From the NCBI RefSeq assembly GCF_000014185.1, contig NC_008148.1, positions 2,274,001 to 2,338,000 on the forward strand: a stretch of DNA of 64,000 nucleotides, read 5' to 3'. This DNA is from Rubrobacter xylanophilus DSM 9941. Its GTDB lineage: Bacteria > Actinomycetota > Rubrobacteria > Rubrobacterales > Rubrobacteraceae. Under the pieces are notes generated by a model that did no database searches, was not told where the DNA came from, and saw only the letters and a list, made by a program, of their open reading frames with translations. Shown piece by piece: positions 49,518-57,836 of the stretch. Positions within the stretch are counted from its first letter, which is position 1. Each line of letters opens with the position of its first letter. Position numbers and translations under genes: made by a program.

Positions 49518-50311
49518 CGGACCACCAGCCTCCCGATGTCCCAGCTCTCGAGCTCCTTCAGCCCGGCGGTGTCGGTGAGGTCCAGGTGCACGGGGGTCAC
49601 GCTGATCCGGCGGCTCTGCAGCGCCGCAAAGTCGGTGCCCTCCTCGTCGTGGTGGCCGGGCGGGTTGTTGTAGATGTTGTAGCCGACCCTCCCGTTCTTG
49701 TCGCGCACCTCTATGAGCTCGTCCTGGTAGAAGCGCCGCCCGAGCCGGGTCACCCTCGCCCCCTCCAGCTCCTCCTCGGGGAGGTTGGGGGCGTTCACGT
49801 TCAGGATGCGCCCGGGCGGCAGGTCGCGGAGCGCCAGCCCGGCCAGCCGGGCCGTGAAGCGGGCCACCGGCTCGAAGTGCAGCTCCTCCCGGCCGTCCGC
49901 CCCGTGCCAGGGCCGGCCGGTGCTCAGCGAAACCGCTATACCGGGCACCCCGATGACGATCGCCTCCAGCGCCCCGGCCACCGTCCCGGAGTAGGTGATG
50001 TCGTCGCCCAGGTTCTCCCCGTGGTTTATCCCCGAGACCACGATGTCCGGCCTGAAGCCCTCTACCATCCCGAGCGCCACGAGCCGCACGCAGTCCACCG
50101 GCGTGCCGCTGCACGCGTACCCCACGCCGCCGTCGGCCATCCGGCGCTCCTCCACGTACAGCTCCGCGCCGAACGTAATGCTCCGGCCCACCCCGGAGCG
50201 GTTGCGGTCGGGGGCGACCGTGATCACCTCCCCGACCTCCTCCAGCGCCCGCCGGGCCGCCAAAAGCCCCGGGGCCTCTATGCCGTCGTCGTTTGTCAGT
50301 ACGATGCGCAT
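49514..50311 (-). CDS. surE: 5'/3'-nucleotidase SurE
   Basis: 265 residues from ATG 50311. Metal site MRIVLTNDDGIEAPGL, then APDRNRSGVGRSITF, PVDCVRLVALGMVEGFRPD, and the active loop VSGINHGENLGDDITYSGTV. These are complete SurE signatures. It dephosphorylates nucleoside monophosphates. The gene starts an operon with the HAD phosphatase and is divergent from gpgS. Confidence 0.95.
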   Translation of the reverse strand: MRIVLTNDDGIEAPGLLAARRALEEVGEVITVAPDRNRSGVGRSITFGAELYVEERRMADGGVGYACSGTPVDCVRLVALGMVEGFRPDIVVSGINHGENLGDDITYSGTVAGALEAIVIGVPGIAVSLSTGRPWHGADGREELHFEPVARFTARLAGLALRDLPPGRILNVNAPNLPEEELEGARVTRLGRRFYQDELIEVRDKNGRVGYNIYNNPPGHHDEEGTDFAALQSRRISVTPVHLDLTDTAGLKELESWDIGRLVVR

Positions 50312-50456
50312 CCCAAAAACCCTCTTCCAGAAGGCGAATATAAACTCCGGCAAAGCCGTCCTGACCAAAGGGTAGATGATTCTACCACCCGAAAGCATGT
50401 AACAATCATGTTAAGTGCAGTAGACAAAGCAGGGAGTTTGGGTTAGCGTTACCCGC

Positions 50457-51464
50457 ATGAGCACTTATCATGAGAGGCCCCTTGGGCCGACAAGCGCTGC
50501 AGACTGGTTTAGGCAACGGTCGTATGAATACGGCCAGTTTCCGCCGGAGAGGCTGGCGCGGCGGAAGCGCGAGCTGGGGCTTGCGGTGAGCGCCGTGCTG
50601 CCGAGCCGCAACGTGGCGGAGACGGTCGGCGGGATCATCGACGAGATCCACGCGCTCAACGAGCGGGCCCCGCTCATAGACCAGGTGCTGGTGGTCGACG
50701 CCGACTCGGAGGACGGGACGGCGGGGATCGCCGCCTCGCGCGGGGCGGAGGTCTACTCGGAGAACGAGCTGATGTCCGGCTACGGCGACGCCCACGGCAA
50801 GGGCGATGCGATGTGGCGGGCGCTCTCGGTGGCCCGGGGGGACCTCGTCCTCTACGTCGACGCCGACACCCGGGACTTCCGGCCGCAGCTGGCCTACGGC
50901 GTGCTGGGTCCCATACTGGAGGTGCCGGAGGTGCGCTTCGTGAAGGCGGCCTACCGCAGGCCCTTCAGAAAGGGCGAGAGCATCGAGGAGGACGGCGGCG
51001 GCCGGGTCACGGAGCTTACGGCCAAGCCGCTCTTCAACCTGTTCTACCCGGAGCTCACGGGCTTCGTGCAGCCGCTCGCGGGCGAGTTCGTGGCCGACCG
51101 GGAGCTGTTCTGCTCCATACCGTTCCTCACCGGCTACGCGGTGGAGACGGGCATCATGATCGACGTGCTCAAGAAGGTCGGGCTCGGGGCCATGGCGCAG
51201 GTGGACCTGGGGGAGCGCCAGAACCGCCACCAGCACCTGCGCGACCTCTCCCGCATGTCCTACGCGGTGGTCCGGGCGGTGGCCCGGAGGCTGCGGCAGG
51301 AGGGCCGCCTGCAGCAGGTCCGGGAGCCGGGCCTGCCGGAGTCCTTCTTCCAGTTCAGCGACTACCTGCACGCGGTGGCGACCCCGGAGGGCCTGAAGCT
51401 GCAGGAGTACGTGGAGGAGCTGGTGGAGCGACCCCCCATAAACGAGGTGCTGAGGGTAAGGTAG
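50457..51464 (+). CDS. Glucosyl- or mannosyl-3-phosphoglycerate synthase (GT81)
   Basis: 335 residues. N-terminal RQRSYEYGQFPPERLARRKR, then nucleotide-sugar region VSAVLPSRNVAETVGGIIDE, QVLVVDADSEDGTAGIAASR, and the metal site LVLYVDADTRDFRPQL (DAD). ALSVARGD and TGFVQPLAGEFVADRELFCS also match GpgS. Family members make glucosyl-3-phosphoglycerate; in Rubrobacter xylanophilus a GpgS-like enzyme is reported to make the mannosyl compound for the solute mannosylglycerate. Which sugar is used here cannot be read from sequence. It lies 145 bp from divergent surE and shares its last base with the next GTG. Confidence 0.85.
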   Translation: MSTYHERPLGPTSAADWFRQRSYEYGQFPPERLARRKRELGLAVSAVLPSRNVAETVGGIIDEIHALNERAPLIDQVLVVDADSEDGTAGIAASRGAEVYSENELMSGYGDAHGKGDAMWRALSVARGDLVLYVDADTRDFRPQLAYGVLGPILEVPEVRFVKAAYRRPFRKGESIEEDGGGRVTELTAKPLFNLFYPELTGFVQPLAGEFVADRELFCSIPFLTGYAVETGIMIDVLKKVGLGAMAQVDLGERQNRHQHLRDLSRMSYAVVRAVARRLRQEGRLQQVREPGLPESFFQFSDYLHAVATPEGLKLQEYVEELVERPPINEVLRVR

Positions 51465-51763
51465 TGGAGAGGCCCCACGACCTCGGCGGCGAACCGGCGG
51501 GCCCCGTCGACCGGCGGGAGCACGAGGTCGAGGACTGGGAGCGCCTGACGGACGCGATCACGATCGCCCTCGACCGCAAGGGCGTAAAGACCACCGACGA
51601 GCACCGGCGCGCCATAGAGAGCCTCCCCGACTACCGGGAGCTCTCCTACTACGAGCGCTGGGCGGCGGCGACCGAGAACCTCCTCGTCGAGAAGGGCCTC
51701 CTCTCCCGGAAGGAGATCGACGCCCGGGCCGAGGAGCTCTCGCGGGCGTGGGGGGAGCGGTGA
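51464..51763 (+). CDS. Nitrile hydratase/thiocyanate hydrolase, N-terminal-beta-type subunit
   Basis: 99 residues from GTG 51464, overlapping the gpgS stop. It matches only the N-terminal half of a nitrile hydratase beta chain: HDLGGEPAGPVDRREHEVED, then WERLTDAITIALDRKGVKTT, YELSYYERW-like LSYYERWAAATENLLVEKGL and a Lys/Glu helix. The C-terminal SH3-like half is in the next gene. Split beta chains occur in thiocyanate hydrolase and in three-subunit nitrile hydratases. It presumably assembles with the two following products. Confidence 0.8.
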   Translation: MERPHDLGGEPAGPVDRREHEVEDWERLTDAITIALDRKGVKTTDEHRRAIESLPDYRELSYYERWAAATENLLVEKGLLSRKEIDARAEELSRAWGER

Positions 51764-52041
51764 GCCCGTTCGAGCCCGGCGACCGCGTCCGCGTGCTGGA
51801 CCTCGGCAAGCCCGGCCACGTCCGCACGCCCCGCTACGTGCGGGGCAAGACGGGACGCGTCGAGCGCGCCCTCGGGGAGTTCCGCAACCCGGAGGACCTG
51901 GCCTACGGCGGAGACGGCCTACCGCGGTGCGGGCTATACAGGGTCGCCTTCGACCAGAGAGAGCTGTGGGAAGGCTACGAGGGGCCCGCGGGCGATTCGC
52001 TCTACGTGGACGTCTACGAGCACTGGCTGGAGGGAGCATGA
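51760..52041 (+). CDS. Nitrile hydratase/thiocyanate hydrolase, C-terminal-beta-type subunit
   Basis: 93 residues from GTG 51760, overlapping the previous stop (GTGA). SH3-like fold of the beta chain: FEPGDRVRVLDLGKPGHVRT, then PRYVRGKTGRVERALGEFRN, GLYRVAFDQRELWEG and DSLYVDVYEHWLE at the C-terminus. RYVRGKxGxV is the family hallmark. Translational coupling on both sides suggests equal amounts of the three subunits. Confidence 0.85.
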   Translation: MSPFEPGDRVRVLDLGKPGHVRTPRYVRGKTGRVERALGEFRNPEDLAYGGDGLPRCGLYRVAFDQRELWEGYEGPAGDSLYVDVYEHWLEGA

Positions 52042-52661
52042 GCGGGCACGACCACCCCCACGAGGGACCGGGACGGACGGCGAGCCCCTACGCGCTGCGC
52101 ATAAGGGCGATAGAGTCGCTGCTGGTGGAGAAGGGCGTCCTCACCGAGGCGGAGATACAGGACCAGATCGAGTACATGGACTCCCGCTCGCCCGCCAACG
52201 GCGCGCGGCTCGTCGCCCGCGCCTGGGTAGACCCGGAGTTCAGGCGCCGGCTCCTCGCCGACACCAAGGCCGCGGCCCTGGAGCTCGGCATAGACGCCTC
52301 CGGCCCCGTCGAGTTCGTCGTGGTGGAGAACACGCCCGAGGTGCACAACCTCATCGTCTGCACCCTCTGCTCCTGCTACCCGCGGGCCATCCTGGGCCGT
52401 CCCCCCGACTGGTACAAGAGCTTCGAGTACCGCTCCCGCGCCGTGAGGGAGCCTCGCGCCGTCATGCGCGAGTTCGGCCACGAGCCGCCGGAGGGCGTCC
52501 GGGTCGCCGTCCACGACAGCACCGCCGACGTCCGCTACATGGTGCTCCCCATGCGGCCCGAAGGCACGGAGGGCATGAGCGAGGAGGAGCTGGCCGCCCT
52601 CGTCACGCGGGACTCCCTCATCGGGGTGAGCGTTCCCCGCGCGCCCGCTCGCGCCCGCTGA
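52038..52661 (+). CDS. Nitrile hydratase alpha-type (thiocyanate hydrolase gamma-type) metal subunit
   Basis: 207 residues from ATG 52038, overlapping the previous TGA. The metal-binding claw is IVCTLCSCYPRAILG; VCTLCSC with Thr in second position is the cobalt type. Upstream, VLTEAEIQDQIEYMDSRSPA and GARLVARAWVDPEFRRRLLA are typical. Downstream are RAVREPRAVMREFG and VHDSTADVRYMVLPMRPEGT. It hydrates nitriles to amides, or thiocyanate to COS. No metallochaperone or activator gene is adjacent. Confidence 0.9.
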   Translation: MSGHDHPHEGPGRTASPYALRIRAIESLLVEKGVLTEAEIQDQIEYMDSRSPANGARLVARAWVDPEFRRRLLADTKAAALELGIDASGPVEFVVVENTPEVHNLIVCTLCSCYPRAILGRPPDWYKSFEYRSRAVREPRAVMREFGHEPPEGVRVAVHDSTADVRYMVLPMRPEGTEGMSEEELAALVTRDSLIGVSVPRAPARAR

Positions 52662-52743
52662 GGGCCACCCGGAGGGACGATCCGACCCGCACGGGGCCGC
52701 CCGGAAGGAGAGGCCGCAGGCAGAGCCGGGTGAGCCCGCGGTC

Positions 52744-53283
52744 TCACCCGCGGACCGGCTCGTAGACGAGCGCCACGACCTCCGGTCCGAGGACCCTCGA
52801 CTCCGACAGCCTGAGCCTCGCGGGGACGCCTCCGTCGAAGAGGCGCTTGCCCCCGCCGAGGACCAGCGGGTAGACGAGGAGCCGGTAGCGGTCCACGAGG
52901 TCGTGCCGCATGAGCGTCCGCACGAGCGTGGGGCTGCCGTGGACCGTGATATCGGTGCCTGCCTGCCTCTTGAGGTCGGCGATCTCCTGCGCGAGGTCGG
53001 CCCCGATCAGGGTTGAATTGTTCCACTCCAGCGGCTCCTTCAGGGTCTTGGAGACCACGTACTTGCGCACGCCGTTGAAGTACTCCGCCCCGTCGCCCTC
53101 CCTCTTCGGCCAAGCCGCCGCGAACCCCTCGTAGGTGACGCGACCCAGGAGCAGGGCGTCGCTGGCGGAGGTCTCCTCCGCCTTGAACGCGGCGATCTCG
53201 TCGTTCCAGTAGGGCAGGGTCCAGGACGGGTCCTCCACGACGCCATCCAGCGAAACGAACTCGGTGACGACCAGCCTCCTCAC
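52744..53283 (-). CDS. RibD C-terminal/dihydrofolate reductase-like protein
   Basis: 179 residues from ATG 53283. MRRLVVTEFVSLDGVVEDPS, LLLGRVTYEGFAAAWPKR, YVVSKTLKEPLEWNNSTLIG, ITVHGSPTLVRTLMRHDLVD and LLVYPLVLGGGKRLFDGG follow the YyaP/YwjB family of stand-alone RibD_C proteins. Substrate unknown. It lies 80 bp downstream of the AraC gene on the same strand. Confidence 0.88.
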   Translation of the reverse strand: MRRLVVTEFVSLDGVVEDPSWTLPYWNDEIAAFKAEETSASDALLLGRVTYEGFAAAWPKREGDGAEYFNGVRKYVVSKTLKEPLEWNNSTLIGADLAQEIADLKRQAGTDITVHGSPTLVRTLMRHDLVDRYRLLVYPLVLGGGKRLFDGGVPARLRLSESRVLGPEVVALVYEPVRG

Positions 53284-53363
53284 GGCTCACTCCTCTCGCT
53301 CTTCGCCGCCTGCGGCTAGATCATAGAGCGGGGGAGCGTCGGGGGCTTGGAAAAATGCGCAGG

Positions 53364-54137
53364 CTACCCCGCGTCCCGCCTCCGCGCGATCCGCGCCGGC
53401 GTCTCTCCGACGAAGCGCCGGAGCGAGTTGGTCAGGTGCGCCTGATCGAAGTACCCGAGGTCGAAGACCACCTCCGGTATGGCAACGCCCCTCTCGAGCA
53501 GCGAGACGGCGCTGCGGGCGCGCGCGATCTGCTGGATCAGCTTGCGCGTCAGCCCGGTCGCCCGCAAGAAGCGGTACTGCAGGGATCTCACCGACACGCC
53601 GGGCGGCTGCCCCCGTAACGCCGCCTCGACCGCCGGGTCCCGCACGACCATCCCCCGCCGGACGAGCCTCTCCACGAACGCGTCGGCGTTCTCGTAGCGC
53701 GGGAGCTCCCACGCGGAGCCGTGCAGCCAGAAGGAACCGCTGGATGCCCCGGGCAGCACCGCGTCCCGGCCGTCCAGCAGGGCACTCAATCGCAGGTGGG
53801 GCATGAACGCTCCCAGCCTGAAGGTGATGCCGAAGAACTCCGCTCCGGCGGGATACTCGGCCTCCGAAGCCCTCGTCTCTGGTCCCCGGGCAACCGCCCT
53901 CGTCTCGCCGCCAAAGGTCGTGAACACCAGCTCCCAGTTGCTGGCGGCGACCGAGGTGAAGGTGCCGGCCCGCTCGCTGCGGGTACGCCAGATCGTCTCG
54001 ACGAACGGCGAGTCCGTCGGCCTCGTATCGTAACACGAACCCCATCCGCTCCTCCGCGACGAGAGTGGCCGGACCGCGGCGGCCCACCCGCCTCCTCCCG
54101 GCCCGACCGCCGTCCAGAGGAGATCATACGGCGCCAA
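53364..54137 (-). CDS. AraC-family transcriptional regulator
   Basis: The frame reads YDTRPTDSPFVETIWRTRSE at the sensor-domain start and ends with a C-terminal AraC DNA-binding domain: LTRKLIQQIARARSAVSLLE, VAIPEVVFDLGYFDQAHLTN and SLRRFVGETPARIARR. No ATG or GTG lies in frame before the conserved part. TTG 54137 is the first usable start (257 aa), and a start further in is possible. Target unknown; the RibD_C-like gene follows 80 bp downstream. Confidence 0.75.
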   Translation of the reverse strand: MAPYDLLWTAVGPGGGGWAAAVRPLSSRRSGWGSCYDTRPTDSPFVETIWRTRSERAGTFTSVAASNWELVFTTFGGETRAVARGPETRASEAEYPAGAEFFGITFRLGAFMPHLRLSALLDGRDAVLPGASSGSFWLHGSAWELPRYENADAFVERLVRRGMVVRDPAVEAALRGQPPGVSVRSLQYRFLRATGLTRKLIQQIARARSAVSLLERGVAIPEVVFDLGYFDQAHLTNSLRRFVGETPARIARRRDAG

Positions 54138-54304
54138 CCCGGAGATCCAAGGGCGAGTTATGCCGACCCGTCCGGCCCCGCGACGGTGCCCGGGGCCGGT
54201 CGCCGGAGGATGCCGCTCGCCCGAAGCCGCGAAGCCTGGAGACCGCGAACGGTACCACGAAGGGCGGGCCGGGCGGCGCCCCGCCCGGCCCGGAGGGGAG
54301 GGCC

Positions 54305-56353
54305 CTAGCGGACCTTCTCCTCTTCCTCCTCGCGCGCGTTGGCGGCGAGCACCTTCTCCACCAGATTCGGCGGCACCTCCTCGTAGTGGCTGAACTCCGC
54401 GTGGAAGTTGGCCCGGCCGCCGGTTATGGAGCGGAGGTCGCGGGCGTAGGTCAGCATCTCCACCTGCGGGACCTCGGCGGTGATCACCTGCCGCTCGCCG
54501 CGCTGCTCCATGCCCATGGGCCGGCCGCGCCGCCCGGAGAGGTCGCCCATGATGTCCCCCACCAGGTCGGTGGGGGCGAGCACCTCGACCTTCAGGAAGG
54601 GCTCCAGCAGGATGGGGCGCGCCTTCTCCACGGCGTCCTTGAAGGCGAGCGACCCGGCCACCTTGAAGGCCATCTCCGAGGAGTCCACCGGGTGGAACTG
54701 GCCGTCGTAGAGGCGGACCTTCACGTCGACCACGGGGTAGCCGGCGATCGGGCCCTCGCGCATGGCCTCCTGCACGCCCTTCTCGACCGCGGGGATGAAC
54801 TGCCGGGGGATGGCCCCGCCGACGATGGCATCCTCGAACTCGAACCCCTCGCCGCGGGGCAGGGGGGAGATCTCTATCTTGGCGTCCCCGAACTGGCCGC
54901 GGCCGCCGGTCTGCTTTTTGTAGCGGCCGTGGCCGCGGGAGGAGGCGGCGATGGTCTCCTTGAAGGGGACCTTGGGGGTCTGGGTCTCGACCTCGACGCC
55001 GTAGCGCCGCAGGACGCGCTCCAGGGCCACCTCCACGTGCAGCTGGGAGAGGCCGGAGAGTATATCCTCCCCGGTGGCCTCCGAGCGCTCCAGCCGGAGC
55101 GAGGGGTCCTCGTCCACCACCCGCCTTATGGCGTCGAAGACCTTCTCCTCCTCGCCGCGGGACTTGGCCCGCACCGCGAAGGCGGTGGTGGGCTCCGGGA
55201 GCGGCACCGGCTCGTAGCGGACCACGTGCTCCGGCTTGCACAGGGTGTCGAAGGTGGCGGTGTCCCTGAGCTTGGGGACGGCGATGATGTCGCCGGCCAC
55301 GGCCTCCTCTGCGCCCTGCCGCTCCCGGCCGACCAGGTGTGAGATCCCGCCCAGCCGCTCCGAGGAGCCGGTGCGCGGGTTCACGAGCTGCTCGTCGGAG
55401 CGGCAGCGGCCGCTTATGACGCGCATCACGCTCAGCCGCCCGGCGAAGGGGTCGACGTAGGTCTTGAAGACGTAGGCCGAGAAGGGCCCCTCCGGGTCGC
55501 AGGCCACCTCGTCGCCGTCGGCGGTCACCCAGCGGGAGCGGTCGGCGGGGCTCGGGGCGCTCCCGGCGAGCAGGTCCAGCAGCCGGTCCACCCCGATCAT
55601 CCGCTCCGCGCTGGTGGCGAGCACCGGGATGATGACGCCGTCCACGATGCCCTTTTTGAGCCCCTCGAAGACCTCCTCGGTGCCGAGCTCCTCGTCGGCG
55701 AGGTACTTCTCTAGCAGGGTGTCGTCGCTCTCGGCGATGGCCTCGAAGATCTGGACCTTCGCAGCCTCGACCTCCTCCTCCATGCCGGAGGGGATCTCCT
55801 GCCGCTGCTCGCCGCCCGCGTAGTAGGCGGTGTCGGTCAGGAGGCCGTAGACCCCCCGCAGGTCGCCCTCGCGGCCCACCGGGAGGTTGAGCGGCACAAC
55901 GGCACTCCCGAACCGCTCCCGCAGCCGCTCGACCACGGCCCCGAAGTCCGTCCGCTCGCGGTCCAGGTGGTTTACGGCCACGACGTGGGGGATGTCCTCC
56001 CTCTCCCCCCGGCGCCACACCCGCTCGGTGACGACCTGTATGGGGTCCTGGGCGTGGACGACGAGGATGGCGAGGTCCGCCACCCGCTGCGCGACGAAGG
56101 CGTCGGCGATGAACCCGCCGTCGCCCGGGGTGTCGAGCAGGTTTATCTGCCGCCCCTTCCACTGGAACTGGACGACGCCCATCCCGAGGGTCATCCCGCG
56201 CTCGGACTCGTCCTCCGCCGCGTCCAGCACGCGCGAGGCCCGGCCGCTCCTGCCGGATGCAAGACCAAGCATGCCCTCTGCCAGGGCGGTCTTGCCGCTG
56301 CCCCGGTGGCCGACGAGGCAGGCGTTCCGGATCAATGCCGGCTCAACCGCCAC
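54305..56353 (-). CDS. EF-G paralogue (FusA2-like translational GTPase)
   Basis: 682 residues from GTG 56353 with AAAGGAGGG upstream. G1 GHRGSGKTALAEG, G3 NLLDTPGDGGF (DTPG), G4 VVAVNHLDRE. The last deviates from NKxD (His for Lys). Domains II-V follow in EF-G order: SAYVFKTYVDPFAGRLSVMR; HVEVALERVLRRYGVEVE; GHGRYKKQTGGRGQFGDAKI; YPVVDVKVRLYDGQFHPVDS; FLKVEVLAPTDLVGDIMGDL. Switch I is short. Actinobacteria carry such a second EF-G, thought to act outside normal translocation. The genuine fusA is not in this window. Confidence 0.9.
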   Translation of the reverse strand: MAVEPALIRNACLVGHRGSGKTALAEGMLGLASGRSGRASRVLDAAEDESERGMTLGMGVVQFQWKGRQINLLDTPGDGGFIADAFVAQRVADLAILVVHAQDPIQVVTERVWRRGEREDIPHVVAVNHLDRERTDFGAVVERLRERFGSAVVPLNLPVGREGDLRGVYGLLTDTAYYAGGEQRQEIPSGMEEEVEAAKVQIFEAIAESDDTLLEKYLADEELGTEEVFEGLKKGIVDGVIIPVLATSAERMIGVDRLLDLLAGSAPSPADRSRWVTADGDEVACDPEGPFSAYVFKTYVDPFAGRLSVMRVISGRCRSDEQLVNPRTGSSERLGGISHLVGRERQGAEEAVAGDIIAVPKLRDTATFDTLCKPEHVVRYEPVPLPEPTTAFAVRAKSRGEEEKVFDAIRRVVDEDPSLRLERSEATGEDILSGLSQLHVEVALERVLRRYGVEVETQTPKVPFKETIAASSRGHGRYKKQTGGRGQFGDAKIEISPLPRGEGFEFEDAIVGGAIPRQFIPAVEKGVQEAMREGPIAGYPVVDVKVRLYDGQFHPVDSSEMAFKVAGSLAFKDAVEKARPILLEPFLKVEVLAPTDLVGDIMGDLSGRRGRPMGMEQRGERQVITAEVPQVEMLTYARDLRSITGGRANFHAEFSHYEEVPPNLVEKVLAANAREEEEEKVR

Positions 56354-56445
56354 TTCTCCCTCCTTTCCTCTTTCGCTCCTCCTCCGGCCGCAGCGGATTC
56401 ACCCCCGGCCGGAATGTTTAGCTTAACGCACGCGGCGGCCGGGCG

Positions 56446-56487
56446 CAGTAGAAGAGGGGCCGGGGGCGTCCGGCCCCTCTTCTACTG
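56446..56487 (-). terminator. 18-bp perfect hairpin at the end of the YugP-like gene
   Basis: 56446-56463 (starts CAGTAGAAGAGGGG) pairs perfectly with 56470-56487 around the 6-nt loop GGGCGT. The stem includes the stop codon of the YugP-like gene. No T run follows on the minus strand, so it may act as a factor-dependent terminator or protect the 3' end. Confidence 0.6.
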
Positions 56488-57165
56488 CTGCTGGCGGCTC
56501 ACGAAGAGGAGGTAGAGGAAGGTCAGGACGGCGGTGAGGGCAGCGGCTATGTAGGTGAAGGCCGCAGCAGTGAGCACCCGCCTGCTCCCTCCAGCCTCTC
56601 CAGAGGAGATCACCCCATAGCGACCAAGGATCCCATAGGCCCGCCTCGAGGCGTCTATCTCCACAGGCAACGTCACCACATGGAAGGCCAGCACCGCCAA
56701 AAACAGAACCACAGCAAGCTGTATCCAGAACTGCCCTAGCCCTATGACCCCCAGCACAAACGCCATCGGCCACACCTGGCTGCTGAACATCACCACAGGA
56801 AAGATCCCAGCCCTAAGCCGCATGGGCAGGTAGCCCCCAGCGTCCTGCAGGGCGTGCCCGCACTCGTGCGCGGCAACGCTCACCGCAGCAATGGAGCTGC
56901 CCCTGAAGTTGCCCTCAGAGAGCCTCACCGCCTTGGCCCTGGGATCGTAGTGGTCGGTGAGGGTGCCGGGCACGGGCTCCACCCTCACGTGGCCAAGCCC
57001 GTTGCGCTCGAGGATCATGCGGGCAACCTCGGCTCCGGTGAGCCCGCTCGAGCTCGGGCGCTTGGACCATGCGGCGTAGGAGCTTCTGACCCACAGCGCC
57101 GCCGCTCCGGAGATGAGCGCCCCGATTATCATTACCAGCAGGTAGAGCTCCACCCTCTCGTCCAC
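56482..57165 (-). CDS. YugP-like membrane zinc metallopeptidase
   Basis: 227 residues from GTG 57165 with AAAGGGGG upstream. N-terminal TM LYLLVMIIGALISGAAALWV, zinc site AAVSVAAHECGHALQDAGGY (HExxH variant HECGH), then TM helices around FPVVMFSSQVWPMAFVLGVI, WIQLAVVLFLAVLAFHVVTL and a final FTYIAAALTAVLTFLYLLFV. ASRRAYGIL follows VEIDA as in YugP. A putative housekeeping membrane protease, substrate unknown. Confidence 0.88.
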   Translation of the reverse strand: MDERVELYLLVMIIGALISGAAALWVRSSYAAWSKRPSSSGLTGAEVARMILERNGLGHVRVEPVPGTLTDHYDPRAKAVRLSEGNFRGSSIAAVSVAAHECGHALQDAGGYLPMRLRAGIFPVVMFSSQVWPMAFVLGVIGLGQFWIQLAVVLFLAVLAFHVVTLPVEIDASRRAYGILGRYGVISSGEAGGSRRVLTAAAFTYIAAALTAVLTFLYLLFVSRQQQ

Positions 57166-57248
57166 CCCCTTTCCCGTTAAAGGTCAGGGCCGGAGCCCCT
57201 CCCGGGCGCTCCGGCCCTCCGCAGAGGACGGGATGCCGAAGCCAGGGA

Positions 57249-57698
57249 TCAGGAACCCTTCGGGGCCTCTATCTGGATCCTGCGGGGCTCGGTCACCGCA
57301 CCAGCCCCCTCAACCACAACCTCAAGCACCCCATCCTCAAAGCGAGCGTGGATCTTGCTCTCGTCCACCCCCTCAGGCAGACGCATGCTCCTGCGGAACG
57401 AGCCATAGCGCCGCTCCCTCACAAAGTAGCCGGCGCCCTCGCGCTCCTCCTCGGCCTTGCGCTCCCCAGAGATGGTCAGAACCCCCTCCTGCAGGGTTAT
57501 GTCCACGTCCTCCGGCTTCATCCCGGGAAGCTCGGCCTTTATCACCAGGTCGCCGTCCTTGCTGTAGACGTCTATCGCAGGAGCCCACTCGGCCAGATCA
57601 CCGCCGCCAAAGCGCCGGCTCAAACCCCCGAATACCTCGTCGAACATCCGGTCCAGCTCGCTGCGGACATCCAGAAAACCTCTGAACGGGCTCAGCAT
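57249..57698 (-). CDS. Small heat-shock protein Hsp20
   Basis: 149 residues from ATG 57698. The alpha-crystallin domain runs from WAPAIDVYSKDGDLVIKAEL through PGMKPEDVDITLQEGVLTIS and GERKAEEEREGAGYFVRERR to the conserved GVLEVVVEGAG (A-x-x-x-n-G-V-L). It holds unfolded proteins in large oligomers. A strong -10 box and an inverted repeat lie upstream at 57743-57770. Confidence 0.95.
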   Translation of the reverse strand: MLSPFRGFLDVRSELDRMFDEVFGGLSRRFGGGDLAEWAPAIDVYSKDGDLVIKAELPGMKPEDVDITLQEGVLTISGERKAEEEREGAGYFVRERRYGSFRRSMRLPEGVDESKIHARFEDGVLEVVVEGAGAVTEPRRIQIEAPKGS

Positions 57699-57742
57699 CT
57701 CTACCTACCCCCTTTCCTCGTGGAAACCCTCTCTCACTCCGC

Positions 57743-57770
57743 ATTATACCATTTGAATACAGTTTTCAAA
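57743..57770 (-). promoter_or_regulatory. Hsp20 promoter with overlapping inverted repeat
   Basis: On the minus strand TTTGAA (plus 57765-57770) and TATAAT (plus 57743-57748) are 16 bp apart. TTTGAA-N7-TTCAAA (plus 57752-57770) forms a 6-bp inverted repeat over the spacer and -35, in an AT-rich patch. The arrangement recalls HspR boxes but the sequence is not the consensus. Confidence 0.5.
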
Positions 57771-57836
57771 CATTTTCTCTACAGTTTTGTGGGAAGCGCT
57801 GGCTCTCCCCGCGCGGTGCTACAATCCCTCTCTGGC

